64,000 nt of DNA, from the NCBI GenBank assembly GCA_947447265.1, contig CANFKC010000016.1, forward strand, positions 34,452-98,451, given 5' to 3'. Position numbers and translations under genes: made by a program. Each line of letters opens with the position of its first letter. The first letter of the stretch is position 1. The notes under the pieces are model-generated. The model was not told the DNA's origin. It made no database searches and worked only from the letters and a program-made list of their open reading frames with translations. This document shows, piece by piece, positions 26,490-35,294 of the stretch. Source of the stretch: Chitinophagaceae bacterium (GTDB lineage: Bacteria > Bacteroidota > Bacteroidia > Chitinophagales > Chitinophagaceae).

Positions 26490-26510
26490 TAGGTCAAAAG
26501 TAGGTCAAAA
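26490..26510 (-). promoter_or_regulatory. Direct repeat and -7-like element upstream of recA
   Basis: TTTTGACCTA occurs twice with one base between. The pair overlaps TACTTTTG, a match to TAnnTTTG, only a few bases before the start codon. A genuine promoter here would give an almost leaderless mRNA. I see no classic LexA box. Confidence 0.35.
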
Positions 26511-26648
26511 TAGCACAGTGTACATCGGGTAGGGAAAGAAGATATCCACAATCTGAAATTCGCGTAAAACCTTTACTATGGCTGTTTCAACCCTGTTTTG
26601 CTTGTGCTGTCTGTGGACATGTGGCGATTGTATGTTAATTTATTTGCA

Positions 26649-27011
26649 TTAGTATTCGGTTTTCTTGTCCAGCCACTCTTTTTTCTCTATACGATAAGAA
26701 AGTATGAGGCCAAGGCCACCAAAAAGAGCAATTAATGAGAAATATATTTGTGGATATTCACGATTGGGAGCACCATGGTTGGTCATATATTCATTAAGCA
26801 GAAACGCCAGGAAGAGACCCAGACCAACGCCACATAATAGCAGTCCGTATTTTAAACTGATGAAAGGTTTTGGAGCCACTTTAATGCTGCGCGGGTTCAT
26901 TCCCCGTTCTATCATGGCCATATTTTCCCTGTTTCTGAAATAAGCGATGCCAAATATCATTCCAAAGAATGTAAGGAAAAAGAACATCGCGGTTATAGCT
27001 TGCTGTGCCAT
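26649..27011 (-). CDS. Small membrane protein (DUF6249-like)
   Basis: 120 residues from the ATG at 27011. The first membrane helix (about 8-25, MFFFLTFFGMIFGIAYF) is followed by RNRENMAMIERGMNP, the conserved cytoplasmic motif seen in DUF6249 proteins next to sigma factors. Two more helices follow (about 53-72 and 88-108) with a charged tail EKKEWLDKKTEY. The neighbouring divergent ECF sigma/anti-sigma pair fits that context. In-frame upstream GTG/TTG codons extend the frame but disturb the N-terminus. Function is unknown. Confidence 0.75.
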   Translation of the reverse strand: MAQQAITAMFFFLTFFGMIFGIAYFRNRENMAMIERGMNPRSIKVAPKPFISLKYGLLLCGVGLGLFLAFLLNEYMTNHGAPNREYPQIYFSLIALFGGLGLILSYRIEKKEWLDKKTEY

Positions 27012-27177
27012 ATTAATATGTTTTAAGTGTTTTGTAAATATTGTTGAGTGTGTGTTTGCAAACAGTTGTACCATCTAAGACTACATAACATCAACGCTGG
27101 TTACAAAAAGCTGTAGCTTTATTTTTATTCGGTTTGTTGTAACCTTAATTGGTTTAACCGCGTCTTACCATACACAC

Positions 27178-27756
27178 ATGCACGGGCAGGAGGAAGATAT
27201 AGCTTTAATACAAATGGTACTGCAGGGTACGCAGTCAGCCTATGCCAGGCTTGTTGTGCGCTACCAGAGCTATGTATTTTCTTTAGCGCTCAAGTATGTT
27301 AATGATCGGGAACTGGCTGAAGAACTTACCCAGGATGTTTTTATTAAAGCTTACAGGAGTCTTGCTGATTTTAAAGGTACCAGTAAATTCAGCACCTGGC
27401 TGTATACTATCACGCATAATACCTGCCTTTCTCATTTGCGGAAGAAGGGGAGCGATACAGTATATCCCGGGGATGAGTATTTAGCGAGTTTCGCAGAGCA
27501 GTCCGGGCATGCCTTACAACCAGGTACGCTGTTTGAACAGAAAATGCAGCAGCAGATGCTGGACCATGCCTTGCGGCTACTGCCCATTGCGGATGGAGAG
27601 ATTGTAACCTTGTTCTATTTAGCGGAACAGTCGGTTGAAGAAATCGGGTTAATTACCGGCCTTTCTGCAAGCAATGTGAAAGTGAAGTTATTCCGTGCAC
27701 GGGCAAAGTTGAAAGAAATAATGGAGACGAGATTTAGCCGGGAATTGATAAGATAG
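27178..27756 (+). CDS. ECF-type RNA polymerase sigma factor
   Basis: 192 residues. Region 2 (about 10-85) contains YVNDRELAEELTQDVFIKAYRSL and FSTWLYTITHNTCLSHLRK, the core-binding and -10 recognition helices. A 40-residue linker and region 4 (about 125-185) follow, with VEEIGLITGLSASNVKVKLFRARAKLKE as the helix-turn-helix. The gene directly downstream encodes a membrane anti-sigma-like protein, so the pair should respond to an envelope signal. Target genes cannot be told from the window. The divergent DUF6249-like gene is a candidate. Confidence 0.94.
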   Translation: MHGQEEDIALIQMVLQGTQSAYARLVVRYQSYVFSLALKYVNDRELAEELTQDVFIKAYRSLADFKGTSKFSTWLYTITHNTCLSHLRKKGSDTVYPGDEYLASFAEQSGHALQPGTLFEQKMQQQMLDHALRLLPIADGEIVTLFYLAEQSVEEIGLITGLSASNVKVKLFRARAKLKEIMETRFSRELIR

Positions 27757-27791
27757 GTAGTAAAAAAGGATTAATTTTAATTGGCGAAACG

Positions 27792-28292
27792 ATGGAACAG
27801 CACGAATTGGAAATACAGCTTTGGGAATATATTGACGGCACCAGCAGTCCGGCTGAAAGGGAGCATATTGATATGTTGCTGGCTACCGACGGGCAGGTAA
27901 AGCGCCAATACGAGGAGATGCTCGCCTTTCAAAGTGTATTACAGACGGCAGCGCCTGAAGAGCCATCGCTGCGCTTTACTAAAAATGTAATGGAGGCCTT
28001 AGCCCAAACTACTATTGCCCCCGCTGCCAATAAATATGTGAATCCGTTTGTGCTGCGGGGAATAGCTGCTTTTTTTATTGTGTCTATGCTCGTAATCATC
28101 GCATACGCACTGGCTAATGTGCGCACAACTCAGGCGACTGCACTATCGTTGCCACAGATAAACCTGCAGGCACTGCACCCAGAAAGGGTTTTGAGCCCCG
28201 TCTTTATCTCTATGTTTTTTGGGGTAAATGTTATTGTAGGGTTGGTACTAGCGGATATGTATTTGAGAAGACGGGGGCGCCGGCATACTTAG
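27792..28292 (+). CDS. Membrane-bound anti-sigma-like protein
   Basis: 166 residues. The N-terminal ~75 residues (EIQLWEYIDGTSSPAEREHIDMLL) match the anti-sigma domain helices, without the His-Cys-Cys zinc set of ZAS domains. Two membrane helices follow at about 87-107 (LRGIAAFFIVSMLVIIAYAL) and 135-155, and a basic tail RRRGRRHT ends the protein. It is encoded 35 bases after the sigma gene and very probably holds that sigma factor at the inner membrane. Its last four bases overlap the convergent DUF4190-like gene. Confidence 0.85.
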   Translation: MEQHELEIQLWEYIDGTSSPAEREHIDMLLATDGQVKRQYEEMLAFQSVLQTAAPEEPSLRFTKNVMEALAQTTIAPAANKYVNPFVLRGIAAFFIVSMLVIIAYALANVRTTQATALSLPQINLQALHPERVLSPVFISMFFGVNVIVGLVLADMYLRRRGRRHT

Positions 28293-28714
28293 AGATATGC
28301 TAAAATAATCAGGGCTAGTACCCCTAACATCACCAGCAGGTAAACCGCACCAATAATACCTAATACAAAGCCCGCAGTAGCCGTGCCTTTCTGAGAGCCA
28401 CCTGCCTTCATGCCCATAGCGCCATAAATAATGCCCGCTATAGAAAGTGGTGGGAAAACAAGCACACCCAACAGCCCATATATCAGTGCCAGTGTGCCAT
28501 AGTTTTTGTCGTGGGGTATAGCTGCAAAGCGTTCCCTTACATTATTAACGAAATTGGATACTTTTTCTCCCAGCCTGCTCCTGTGCGCATGGGTTTCAGT
28601 ATACTGTTGCGTATTATTTGCCGGTACAGCCTTTAAAGGAAAGCCTGCATAAGTGAAACTCACTGAAAAGCAGAGTAGCAATAGTGTGAGTAGATGGGAA
28701 AGTCTCAGTTTCAT
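28289..28714 (-). CDS. DUF4190-like membrane protein
   Basis: 141 residues. A signal peptide (MKLRLSHLLTLLLLCFSVSFTYAG) leads into a polar region (about 25-70, with ETHAHRSRLGEKVSNF). Two hydrophobic helices with Gly-rich packing motifs (GLLGVLVFPPLSIAGIIYGA, GTATAGFVLGIIGAVYLLV) follow. The helix pair and the KGTATAGFVLGI motif suit DUF4190. Role unknown. It converges on the anti-sigma gene with a 4-base overlap of the coding ends. Confidence 0.8.
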   Translation of the reverse strand: MKLRLSHLLTLLLLCFSVSFTYAGFPLKAVPANNTQQYTETHAHRSRLGEKVSNFVNNVRERFAAIPHDKNYGTLALIYGLLGVLVFPPLSIAGIIYGAMGMKAGGSQKGTATAGFVLGIIGAVYLLVMLGVLALIILAYL

Positions 28715-28748
28715 AGCATGTGAAGTTAAGCTTTTTATGTAGCAAAAA

Positions 28749-28792
28749 ATATGCCATAGATGAACTTTGTTAAAAGTTCATTTATGGCATAT
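28749..28792 (-). terminator. Terminator of the glutaminyl cyclase operon
   Basis: A 20-base-pair stem with one G-U pair (ATATGCCATA-x-ATGAACTTT and its complement) and a 4-base loop. On the minus strand it is followed by TTTTTTGC. It lies 40 bases beyond the stop at 28833. Confidence 0.9.
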
Positions 28793-28832
28793 TGCTTTTC
28801 CCTTCTTAGCTATTATTATTCAAAGTGCTTAC

Positions 28833-29672
28833 TTAATTGTCTAACCTTATCTCAAATAACTTAGGCCAGAACTTACCGGTTACAAAAATCCTGTTGCCGG
28901 TAGCGTCATACGCTATTCCATTGAGCACTTCAGGCATGCCGCGACGGCCGGAAATCTGTGCAATGCCCCCACGCTCGCGCAACGTACCCAAGTCTGCCCG
29001 GCCAACAACACGGCCGGTGGCAGTATCAATTTTAAGTATAAGTTCCGTTTGCCACTGGTTAGCATAAATGAAGCCTTTTATCATTTCCAGCTCATTTATT
29101 TCGTTTACCGGACCGTGTTCGTCCAGCACCTTCAGTGTTTTTACTTCTTTAAAAGTTGCCGGGTCAATAAAATGGAGGGTGCTGGTTCCGTCATCAAAAA
29201 TCAGTTCCTTACCATTATTGCACATGCCCCAGCCTTCAGGCGCTATAAAAGAGAAGCTGTGTTCCTGTTTCAGTGTTTTGAAATTATATACAAAGCCTTT
29301 GCCTTCTTTATAGGTCAGCTGATATATTTTGCCGTTCAGAATGGTGAGCCCCTCACCAAAAAAGCGGGCTTCCATTTTAGTGGTAACAGCAGGCTTACCG
29401 GTAGCGAGGTCGACTTTGCGAACGTCTGACACGCCATATTCTCCCGTGCTTTCGTAAAGGAAACCATCTTTGAATTCCAGACCCTCCGTAAAGGCTTTTG
29501 GGTCGTGTGGGTATTCCTTTACAACTTCGTAAGGTATTACTTTAGGTATCAGTTGGTCTGACCTTGTTTCAACAGCGGGTTGATTGTTTTCAACCGGTTT
29601 ATCATTACTGTTACAAGCTACCAGAAACAGCCCCAGCCAGTAAAACCTACTTAACTTTTTCAGTGCTTTCAT
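28833..29672 (-). CDS. Glutaminyl-peptide cyclotransferase (lipoprotein)
   Basis: 279 residues. It converts N-terminal glutamine of exported proteins to pyroglutamate. A lipoprotein signal with attachment Cys (LGLFLVACNSN) is followed by a polar linker and a five-bladed propeller typical of plant/bacterial type QCs. The conserved motifs are PHDPKAFTEGLEF, YESTGEYGVSDVRKVD, FGEGLT, NELEMIKGFIYANQW and LNGIAYDATGNRIFVTGKFWP. Many Bacteroidota secreted proteins start with Gln after signal cleavage (several in this window do), which suits this enzyme. It overlaps the upstream 200-residue gene by 26 bases and so is co-transcribed with it. Confidence 0.92.
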   Translation of the reverse strand: MKALKKLSRFYWLGLFLVACNSNDKPVENNQPAVETRSDQLIPKVIPYEVVKEYPHDPKAFTEGLEFKDGFLYESTGEYGVSDVRKVDLATGKPAVTTKMEARFFGEGLTILNGKIYQLTYKEGKGFVYNFKTLKQEHSFSFIAPEGWGMCNNGKELIFDDGTSTLHFIDPATFKEVKTLKVLDEHGPVNEINELEMIKGFIYANQWQTELILKIDTATGRVVGRADLGTLRERGGIAQISGRRGMPEVLNGIAYDATGNRIFVTGKFWPKLFEIRLDN

Positions 29673-30249
29673 ATCTTTTGAACCCGATAGGGCTGTATTT
29701 GGGCTGTGTTTTAGTTATTTCTTCTTCCTGCAGGTCTATCATTCCCGTAAAGCTGGTGTAGAAGGCCATTTTAATTGCTTTGAGCATTAATGCATCTACG
29801 TCAATATTCGTAATGGAAGCCGGGTTGTCAAAAACCGCCAGGTTTACTTCTTCGGGTTTTTGGTTGTCTATATTGCTGCTGTGGAGTTCCAGCAAGACCA
29901 ATACCTGTCCGGTAATAGCCGGCATGAAAGTAATATGGAAACCGTTTTCCGTATAGTCGAGATGGCCGGAAACAGGATTCTTAAAAGATACATTCATGGG
30001 CATCGATCCCGACCTGAAAGTTATCGCCGGTATATTCGCGCAAGTGCCATTTATTTCATGGTTGTAGGCGTGACTGCTATCAACGAAATAACCAGGCTTG
30101 TAGTCAGATTTTTCGTTCAGCTCAGCGGCTATTTCTTTGAGTTGGTCTCTAACCTGTTTATACTTTTCGAGCCATTGGCTCCGCCTGGCTTCTACATTTT
30201 TTAGTCCGCGCGCATATTTGTTTGCTGCGTTCAGTATTTCGTTATTCAT
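29647..30249 (-). CDS. Hypothetical protein, upstream partner of glutaminyl cyclase
   Basis: 200 residues, no signal peptide. An N-terminal helix pair (NEILNAANKYARGLKNVEARRSQW, YKQVRDQLKEIAAEL) leads into a beta-rich core with GSMPMNVSFKNP, GFHITFMPAITGQVLVLLELH and DVDALMLKAIKMAFYTSFTG. I do not recognise the family. Its coding end overlaps the start of the cyclotransferase gene by 26 bases, indicating translational coupling. A functional link is not obvious, because this protein appears cytoplasmic. Confidence 0.75.
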   Translation of the reverse strand: MNNEILNAANKYARGLKNVEARRSQWLEKYKQVRDQLKEIAAELNEKSDYKPGYFVDSSHAYNHEINGTCANIPAITFRSGSMPMNVSFKNPVSGHLDYTENGFHITFMPAITGQVLVLLELHSSNIDNQKPEEVNLAVFDNPASITNIDVDALMLKAIKMAFYTSFTGMIDLQEEEITKTQPKYSPIGFKRYESTEKVK

Positions 30250-30341
30250 TGTTGCTGGTGTTTATGGCTGAATGTGAGCGCAATCGGCAAGTTGCAAAGG
30301 TAAGCAAAGGGGTATATTAACTTTCAAAACAAGTGCGCAAA

Positions 30342-30349
30342 TAAATTTG
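30342..30349 (+). promoter_or_regulatory. -7 element of the 30396 gene promoter
   Basis: TAAATTTG is an exact TAnnTTTG match. A weaker TTTC at 30322 sits 16 bases upstream in the -33 position. The start codon is at 30396, giving a leader of about 40 bases. Confidence 0.5.
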
Positions 30350-30395
30350 TAATATATACGCGGAATTGTTAACTTTATTACTAAATCCTGCCGTT

Positions 30396-30794
30396 ATGCT
30401 GAAAACTACCCTGATTTTTTTGCTGGCGTTTAGTGCTCATATTGCAGTTGCACAGAAGGGAATATTGATGGGGAAGATAGTTGATGAGCAAAATAATGCA
30501 GTACGGAATGCCCGGCTCATTGCCGCTAAAGACGCCTTAGACTACACTGCTGTAGTAACCTCGGAAGGTTTATACTTTACTGATTCTATGAATCAGGGAG
30601 ACTATAAGGTTTATATTATTGTAGGAACGGTCACTTACGAATCTACGACCAGAGTGCAACCCACCTCCCGTAAGCGTTCATTTTACAATTTCCGGCTTTT
30701 AGGTAAAAAGGCATTTGTGTCTGTGGTCGATAGTGACCCATACATGGAGCGTGCGCTTATTAAGGCACAAAAAACACCTGCATTGAATAACTAG
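30396..30794 (+). CDS. Small secreted protein with carboxypeptidase-regulatory-like beta domain, paralogue 1
   Basis: 132 residues from the ATG at 30396, which begins a signal peptide ending in VAQ. The mature part KGILMGKIVDEQNNAVRNARL, GLYFTDSMNQGDYKVYIIVG and RKRSFYNFRLLGKK has the layout of a CarboxypepD_reg-like/Cna-B beta sandwich. Such domains often serve as structural or carrier modules. The next gene (30916) has the same architecture and conserved motifs (LMGxIVD, GLYxxDxxxxGxYxV, FYNFxxxGK, DP), so the two come from a duplication. Function is unknown; no peptidase or SusC-like partner is adjacent. Confidence 0.72.
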   Translation: MLKTTLIFLLAFSAHIAVAQKGILMGKIVDEQNNAVRNARLIAAKDALDYTAVVTSEGLYFTDSMNQGDYKVYIIVGTVTYESTTRVQPTSRKRSFYNFRLLGKKAFVSVVDSDPYMERALIKAQKTPALNN

Positions 30795-30915
30795 TAAACA
30801 GGCCCAGGCTAGCGGGCAGGTATTCATGTGAAAACAAAGCAAATGTATCAAACCGATATATTTATCTAACTTTATACTTTACACGCCTCCATTATTAAAA
30901 CAAAATAATTGACAC

Positions 30916-31500
30916 ATGAAAAAAATACTCATTGCATTGTTGTCTTTATTCGCGTTGCACGCTGATGCGAAGGTATATCCGCTTATGGGCGTAATTGTAG
31001 ATGCTAAAGGCAAAGAAGTTTCACCATTGTCGGTTGTTATTAAAGGTAGCAAAGGGGTGTCTTCTGCATTTCTTAAAAAGGGTGGACTTTACTATTCTGA
31101 TACCTTACCTGAGGGGGCTTATCAAGTTACCGTAAACTTCGCTGCAACGTCTTACACGGCTAAAGTTGTATTAAGGGCCCCGGATGCGGGTAAAAAGCCG
31201 GTATTTTATAATTTTAAAGTGGCGGGTAAGCAATTGGTGGCTTTCCAGGGTAACGAAGACCCTTTTGCAACAGCTGCATTGAATGAGGTAAAAGAAAATT
31301 CGTTTAATATAGATGGTGGTCCGGGCTTGTTTTATGATGCGCCGCAGGATTTCAGCCCATTACCCAAAACAAATCATGCAGCAAGCAATTTTAGGGTATT
31401 GCCCGATAATTCCGATTCTGCTACAGAACGAATGCAGCGCAGACAAATCATTAATAACAGCCCTGTATATTGGGATTTCGTGAAGCAGCCGAAACGATAG
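30916..31500 (+). CDS. Small secreted protein with carboxypeptidase-regulatory-like beta domain, paralogue 2
   Basis: 194 residues with a signal peptide ending in LHADA. The first ~110 mature residues parallel the preceding gene: YPLMGVIVDAKGKEVSPLSV, GGLYYSDTLPEGAYQVTVN, PVFYNFKVAGKQ, EDPFATAALNEV. The last ~75 residues (FNIDGGPGLFYDAPQDFSPLP onward) are unique, Asn/Asp-rich and probably flexible. A TAACTTTA -7-like word occurs near 30867. It could be co-expressed with its neighbour or start its own transcript. Function is unknown. Confidence 0.75.
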   Translation: MKKILIALLSLFALHADAKVYPLMGVIVDAKGKEVSPLSVVIKGSKGVSSAFLKKGGLYYSDTLPEGAYQVTVNFAATSYTAKVVLRAPDAGKKPVFYNFKVAGKQLVAFQGNEDPFATAALNEVKENSFNIDGGPGLFYDAPQDFSPLPKTNHAASNFRVLPDNSDSATERMQRRQIINNSPVYWDFVKQPKR

Positions 31501-31648
31501 TCACGCTCATTTTATTTTTTTTAATGCCATTAACCTGATATGAAGGGTCAAATTGCCGAGTTTATTTGCGCTTACACCGACTAAATATGACAAAAGACCG
31601 AATAACAGTATGTTATTTGCCTAATTTTTAAGACTTTTGTTAAGTTAT

Positions 31649-32365
31649 ATGCAGGAATTTATAAATCCTGCTATGCAGAAAAATATGAGCGATTTTATCA
31701 AGAAGGCATTAGGTATGTTCGTAGAGTTTGAAGAAACTCCTGAACAGCCTGAAGGTGGTAGTAATGCAATGCGCAATCCTGCCACATCTGTTCCATCGAA
31801 TATTCCACAGGCCAATCCAAAGCAACCCGCTTACAACGGCCCAATGACCCAGCAAGATATTGATAAGTTTACCAGGCACTTTGAAGAGGTGTTTGATAAA
31901 GCCAATCTGGAAGGTCTGGATTATTACGAGTTCAGCAAAACCATGCATGCGCTGGAAAGCACCTTGCCTGATGAAAACATGCGTATCGCTACCGTTTATG
32001 CAACCATGAAAATTCAGGGCCTTACCAAGGAAAAGATACTGGAAACAGCACGCCATTATGTTGGGGTACTAGAGGCAGATAAAGCCATGTTTGAAAAGGC
32101 CGCTTCTGACAAAGCCAACCAGGAAATAGAAGACCGAAAAGCAAAGGCCGCAGGCCTTGAAAAGAAGATAGCGGAGAATGGCGAAATGATAAAAAAACTT
32201 ACGCAGGAAATAGCGGAAGCGCAGGCCGCCATCGGTACTATTAAAAACGAAATAGTGCAATACGATGCGAAAATATCTGCGAACAAAGGCAGCTATACCA
32301 TTGCATACCGGGCTATTTACAACAAGATCATTAGCGACATTCAAAAACTTTCAACTCTAATCTAA
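31649..32365 (+). CDS. Coiled-coil cytoplasmic protein, first gene of the OmpA/ABC cluster
   Basis: 238 residues with no signal peptide or membrane helix. The N-terminal ~60 residues are Pro/Asn/Gln-rich and flexible. A helical domain (about 63-145, MTQQDIDKFTRHFEEVFDKANL and following) comes next, then a long coiled coil (about 150-215) with repeated Glu/Lys/Ala heptads (EKKIAENGEMIKKLTQEIAEAQ). It does not match a family I can name with certainty. Translation may also start at 31676 (MQKNMSDF). The next gene begins 6 bases after the stop. The five genes up to 36895 share direction, so it probably acts with the membrane-anchored coiled-coil protein next door. Confidence 0.82.
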   Translation: MQEFINPAMQKNMSDFIKKALGMFVEFEETPEQPEGGSNAMRNPATSVPSNIPQANPKQPAYNGPMTQQDIDKFTRHFEEVFDKANLEGLDYYEFSKTMHALESTLPDENMRIATVYATMKIQGLTKEKILETARHYVGVLEADKAMFEKAASDKANQEIEDRKAKAAGLEKKIAENGEMIKKLTQEIAEAQAAIGTIKNEIVQYDAKISANKGSYTIAYRAIYNKIISDIQKLSTLI

Positions 32366-32371
32366 ACACTT

Positions 32372-33376
32372 ATGGAAACTCAGATATTCCCATCAAATGC
32401 GCAAACTGACAAACTGAAAGCTTACTGGGATAGGCCAGGGGGGAAATTCGGGGTATTGTTTGGTATAGGGGTGCTTGTATCAATAGCTTACTACGTTATT
32501 CCTATACTTACGGTCATTGTCTGGAGCACCTTCAATTTTGCTGTTGCATTAACCTGCCTCGCTGCATTTTTGTATTGCATAACCAACCGAAAGCTGCGCC
32601 TTTCGCTGTTTTATTTTTATGAAATACTCATGAAAAAACTAGTGGGTATTGTTATAGAACTAGATCCTTTCATAATTGCCGAAGACTACATTAACGATAT
32701 GGAAAAGCAGCGCGAAAAGCTGTACAACCAATCGGTTGAAGTGCAGGGCCAGAAGGAAAAGATCGATATGAAAATTAAAGAAAAGGAAGACGAAAAAGCC
32801 CACCTTTTCAGCAAAGCTAAAGTAGCTAAGGAAAATAATATGCTGCCTGAACTGGGTAATGCTACCCGCCAGATAGCCCGCCTTGACGAATACGTAAAAC
32901 AGCTAACGCCGATAAGCGTTAACCTTACCAAGATAGACGACTACCTTACAAAAATTTACAAGAACAGTGCTTACCTTATAGAAGACGCCAAGAACGAATT
33001 GAACCTGAAAAAGGATCTGTATAATTCTGTTACTACAGGTAACCAGGCTTTGAATTCAGCATTGAAAATATTCAAGGGCGACCCTGAAAAGAAGCTGCTG
33101 GTGGAACAGTCAATGGAATATCTGAAAGAAGATATTGCAGACAAGTTGGGCAACATGAAGAAGGCAATCTCTTACTCATCAGATTTCATGCGTTCTATTG
33201 ACCTGGACAATGCTACTTATGAGCAACAGGGCCTTGAGATGCTGGAAAACTACGTGCCTGCGGACAGGTTAAATTCATCGAGCGCACCGGTAAGGCTTGA
33301 TGCCCCGGTTTCCCCTAGATCTGCTATTACGCCAGGTAAAGTGGATACCGATTATTATGACAATCTTTTAAGCTAA
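32372..33376 (+). CDS. Membrane-anchored coiled-coil protein (PspA/TelA-like layout)
   Basis: 334 residues. Two close membrane helices (about 27-48 and 50-70, GVLVSIAYYVIPILTVIVW and FAVALTCLAAFLYC) are followed by a cytoplasmic coiled coil (about 105-275) rich in Glu/Lys. The coiled coil includes DMEKQREKLYNQSVEVQGQKEK and NATRQIARLDEYVKQL. A disordered tail with PVSPRSAITPGK closes the protein. The coiled coil resembles PspA/IM30 or the helical part of tellurite-resistance TelA proteins in style, but I cannot assign it to either family. Its neighbours are a soluble coiled-coil protein upstream (6 bases) and the OmpA-fused binding protein downstream (27 bases). Confidence 0.82.
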   Translation: METQIFPSNAQTDKLKAYWDRPGGKFGVLFGIGVLVSIAYYVIPILTVIVWSTFNFAVALTCLAAFLYCITNRKLRLSLFYFYEILMKKLVGIVIELDPFIIAEDYINDMEKQREKLYNQSVEVQGQKEKIDMKIKEKEDEKAHLFSKAKVAKENNMLPELGNATRQIARLDEYVKQLTPISVNLTKIDDYLTKIYKNSAYLIEDAKNELNLKKDLYNSVTTGNQALNSALKIFKGDPEKKLLVEQSMEYLKEDIADKLGNMKKAISYSSDFMRSIDLDNATYEQQGLEMLENYVPADRLNSSSAPVRLDAPVSPRSAITPGKVDTDYYDNLLS

Positions 33377-33403
33377 TCTCTCAAATCATTAAATAGAACA
33401 CCC

Positions 33404-35170
33404 ATGTCTGTAAAAATTAAGACCTCAGGAAAAATAGTTATCATATTACTTGTTGTTGGCGGTTTATTTTTAGGTAAAGTTTATTGGTGGGACAAGCGCC
33501 CACAGGCTGCTAAAGAATCAACCAACATAGGCAAGGTAATGTTGCCGGATGCGCCGGAAGCATCTTTGTCGGGTAACGCTACTATGCTTGATATCCCTTC
33601 AACAGAGCCTTCAGTAAATGGCGGAACAAAAATTTCGTGGAAAGTAATGGCCTGGAATGCACAGTTCCCGTTAATGTATGCTAATGGCGGCCCGATGACA
33701 ACAAAGGGGTCATTGATGGACAAGTCAAAACTGCAGATCAGTATTGAGCGTCAGGACGATTGCAACAAGGCAATTGCCGACATTGTCAAGTTCGCGCAAG
33801 ACTACAAAAACAATCCTAATGCACCAGCGGTATTCGCTTCTTTCATGGGCGATGGTATGCCAGGCTTCTTTGCCGCGTTGGTAAAAGAATTAGAACCACT
33901 GGGTCCTGAATTTCAGCCGATAGCGTTCTGCGCAATGGGTAAATCATACGGAGAAGATAAAGTAATGGCACCGGTTAGCTGGAAACAAAACCCACAGTCT
34001 GCAATAGGCGGCACTGTTGCGTGCGTGTTGAGGGATGGTGACATGAACATTTTGTTAAAATGGGCTGGTGATAACGGTATCAAAGTAAATCCTGATGAAA
34101 CTACTTATGACAGGACCGCGATCAACCTGATAGCAGCGAATGACTTCCTTGATGCTCCGAATAAGTACATTACCGGATACAAGGAAAAGAGGAAGATGAT
34201 TGTTAATGGCAAGAAGACATCGATCGATACTACAGTGGGCGTTGATGCCATTGCTACCTGGACACCTGGAGACGTAAACGTAGCTAAACAAAAAGGTGGC
34301 CTTGTAAGCATAGCATCTACTAAGGAATACTCTACCCAGATGCCTAACATTACCATCACTATCAAGAAATTTGCTTACGATCACCGCACTGACATTGAGA
34401 ACATAATTATCGCGCTGGCTACATCTGGCGACCAGATCCGTTCTTTTAACGAAGCAAAGAAATTTGCAGGCGATGTATCTGCTGCTGTTTATAAAGAACA
34501 GAATGGCGACTATTGGTTGAAGTATTATAATGGCGTTGAAGATAAAGATATGCAGGGCCTGAATGTTGCATTGGGTGGCTCTATGGCTTTCAACCTTTCT
34601 GACGAAGCGAATATGTTCGGCTTAGGCAAAGATGCGATTGACCGTTACAGAATCGTTTATGGTTCGTTTGGCGACATCATGGTTAAGATGTACCCTGAAT
34701 TAATGCCAACGTATCCTGCTTATGCTAAAGTGGTAGATAAATCTTTCGTGCAGACTGTAATTGCTAATCACCCTGAATTGTTGGAAGGTAAGGCTATCAA
34801 GATGGACTATGCAGGCGAAATTACCAGTGAAGTATCATCAAAATCATACCAGATACAGTTTGAAACAGGTAGCTCAACTATCAAGCCAGAGTCTTTTTCA
34901 ACGCTTGATGAAATTATGAAAAGCTCTGTTGTGGCGGAAGCGCTTTCGGTGGGTGTTTACGGACATACTGATAATGTAGGTACTGAAGAAAAGAACCAGT
35001 CACTATCGCAGCAAAGGGCAGAAGCAGTTAAGAACTACTTGATAAGTAAGGGCGTAAAGGAAAACAGGCTCACTGTTAAGGGCTATGGTTCTACAAAGCC
35101 TATTGCTGATAATACTTCAGTAGCAGGTAAAGCAAAGAACCGCAGGGTACAGATAGTTCTGGGTAAGTAG
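33404..35170 (+). CDS. Inner-membrane-anchored substrate-binding-like protein fused to an OmpA peptidoglycan-binding domain
   Basis: 588 residues. An uncleaved N-terminal helix (about 10-28, IVIILLVVGGLFLGKVYWW) anchors it in the inner membrane. Residues ~65-465 look like a periplasmic substrate-binding protein of the NMT1/TauA or phosphate-binding superfamily, with segments such as FASFMGDGMPGFFAALVKEL and GVDAIATWTPGDVNVAKQK. The C-terminal ~110 residues are an OmpA domain. It has the QFETGSSTIKPES opening, YGHTDNVG, the LSQQRAEAVKNYL helix and NRRVQIVL, including the Asp and Arg that bind diaminopimelate. ABC transporter permease and ATPase genes follow directly. Known relatives are annotated as phosphate-binding/OmpA proteins, sometimes near toxic-anion-resistance genes. 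The true ligand is unknown. Confidence 0.88.
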   Translation: MSVKIKTSGKIVIILLVVGGLFLGKVYWWDKRPQAAKESTNIGKVMLPDAPEASLSGNATMLDIPSTEPSVNGGTKISWKVMAWNAQFPLMYANGGPMTTKGSLMDKSKLQISIERQDDCNKAIADIVKFAQDYKNNPNAPAVFASFMGDGMPGFFAALVKELEPLGPEFQPIAFCAMGKSYGEDKVMAPVSWKQNPQSAIGGTVACVLRDGDMNILLKWAGDNGIKVNPDETTYDRTAINLIAANDFLDAPNKYITGYKEKRKMIVNGKKTSIDTTVGVDAIATWTPGDVNVAKQKGGLVSIASTKEYSTQMPNITITIKKFAYDHRTDIENIIIALATSGDQIRSFNEAKKFAGDVSAAVYKEQNGDYWLKYYNGVEDKDMQGLNVALGGSMAFNLSDEANMFGLGKDAIDRYRIVYGSFGDIMVKMYPELMPTYPAYAKVVDKSFVQTVIANHPELLEGKAIKMDYAGEITSEVSSKSYQIQFETGSSTIKPESFSTLDEIMKSSVVAEALSVGVYGHTDNVGTEEKNQSLSQQRAEAVKNYLISKGVKENRLTVKGYGSTKPIADNTSVAGKAKNRRVQIVLGK

Positions 35171-35294
35171 TGTTAGTTTAAACATCAAAAGTCAAAACCT
35201 AAAAGTGACTAGTCGACGTTAATACTGGCGTTGCGACAATAGTTGAGCTTAAAAGTTGTTTGTTTTTTTAGCTACGGATATCAAATACCACATT

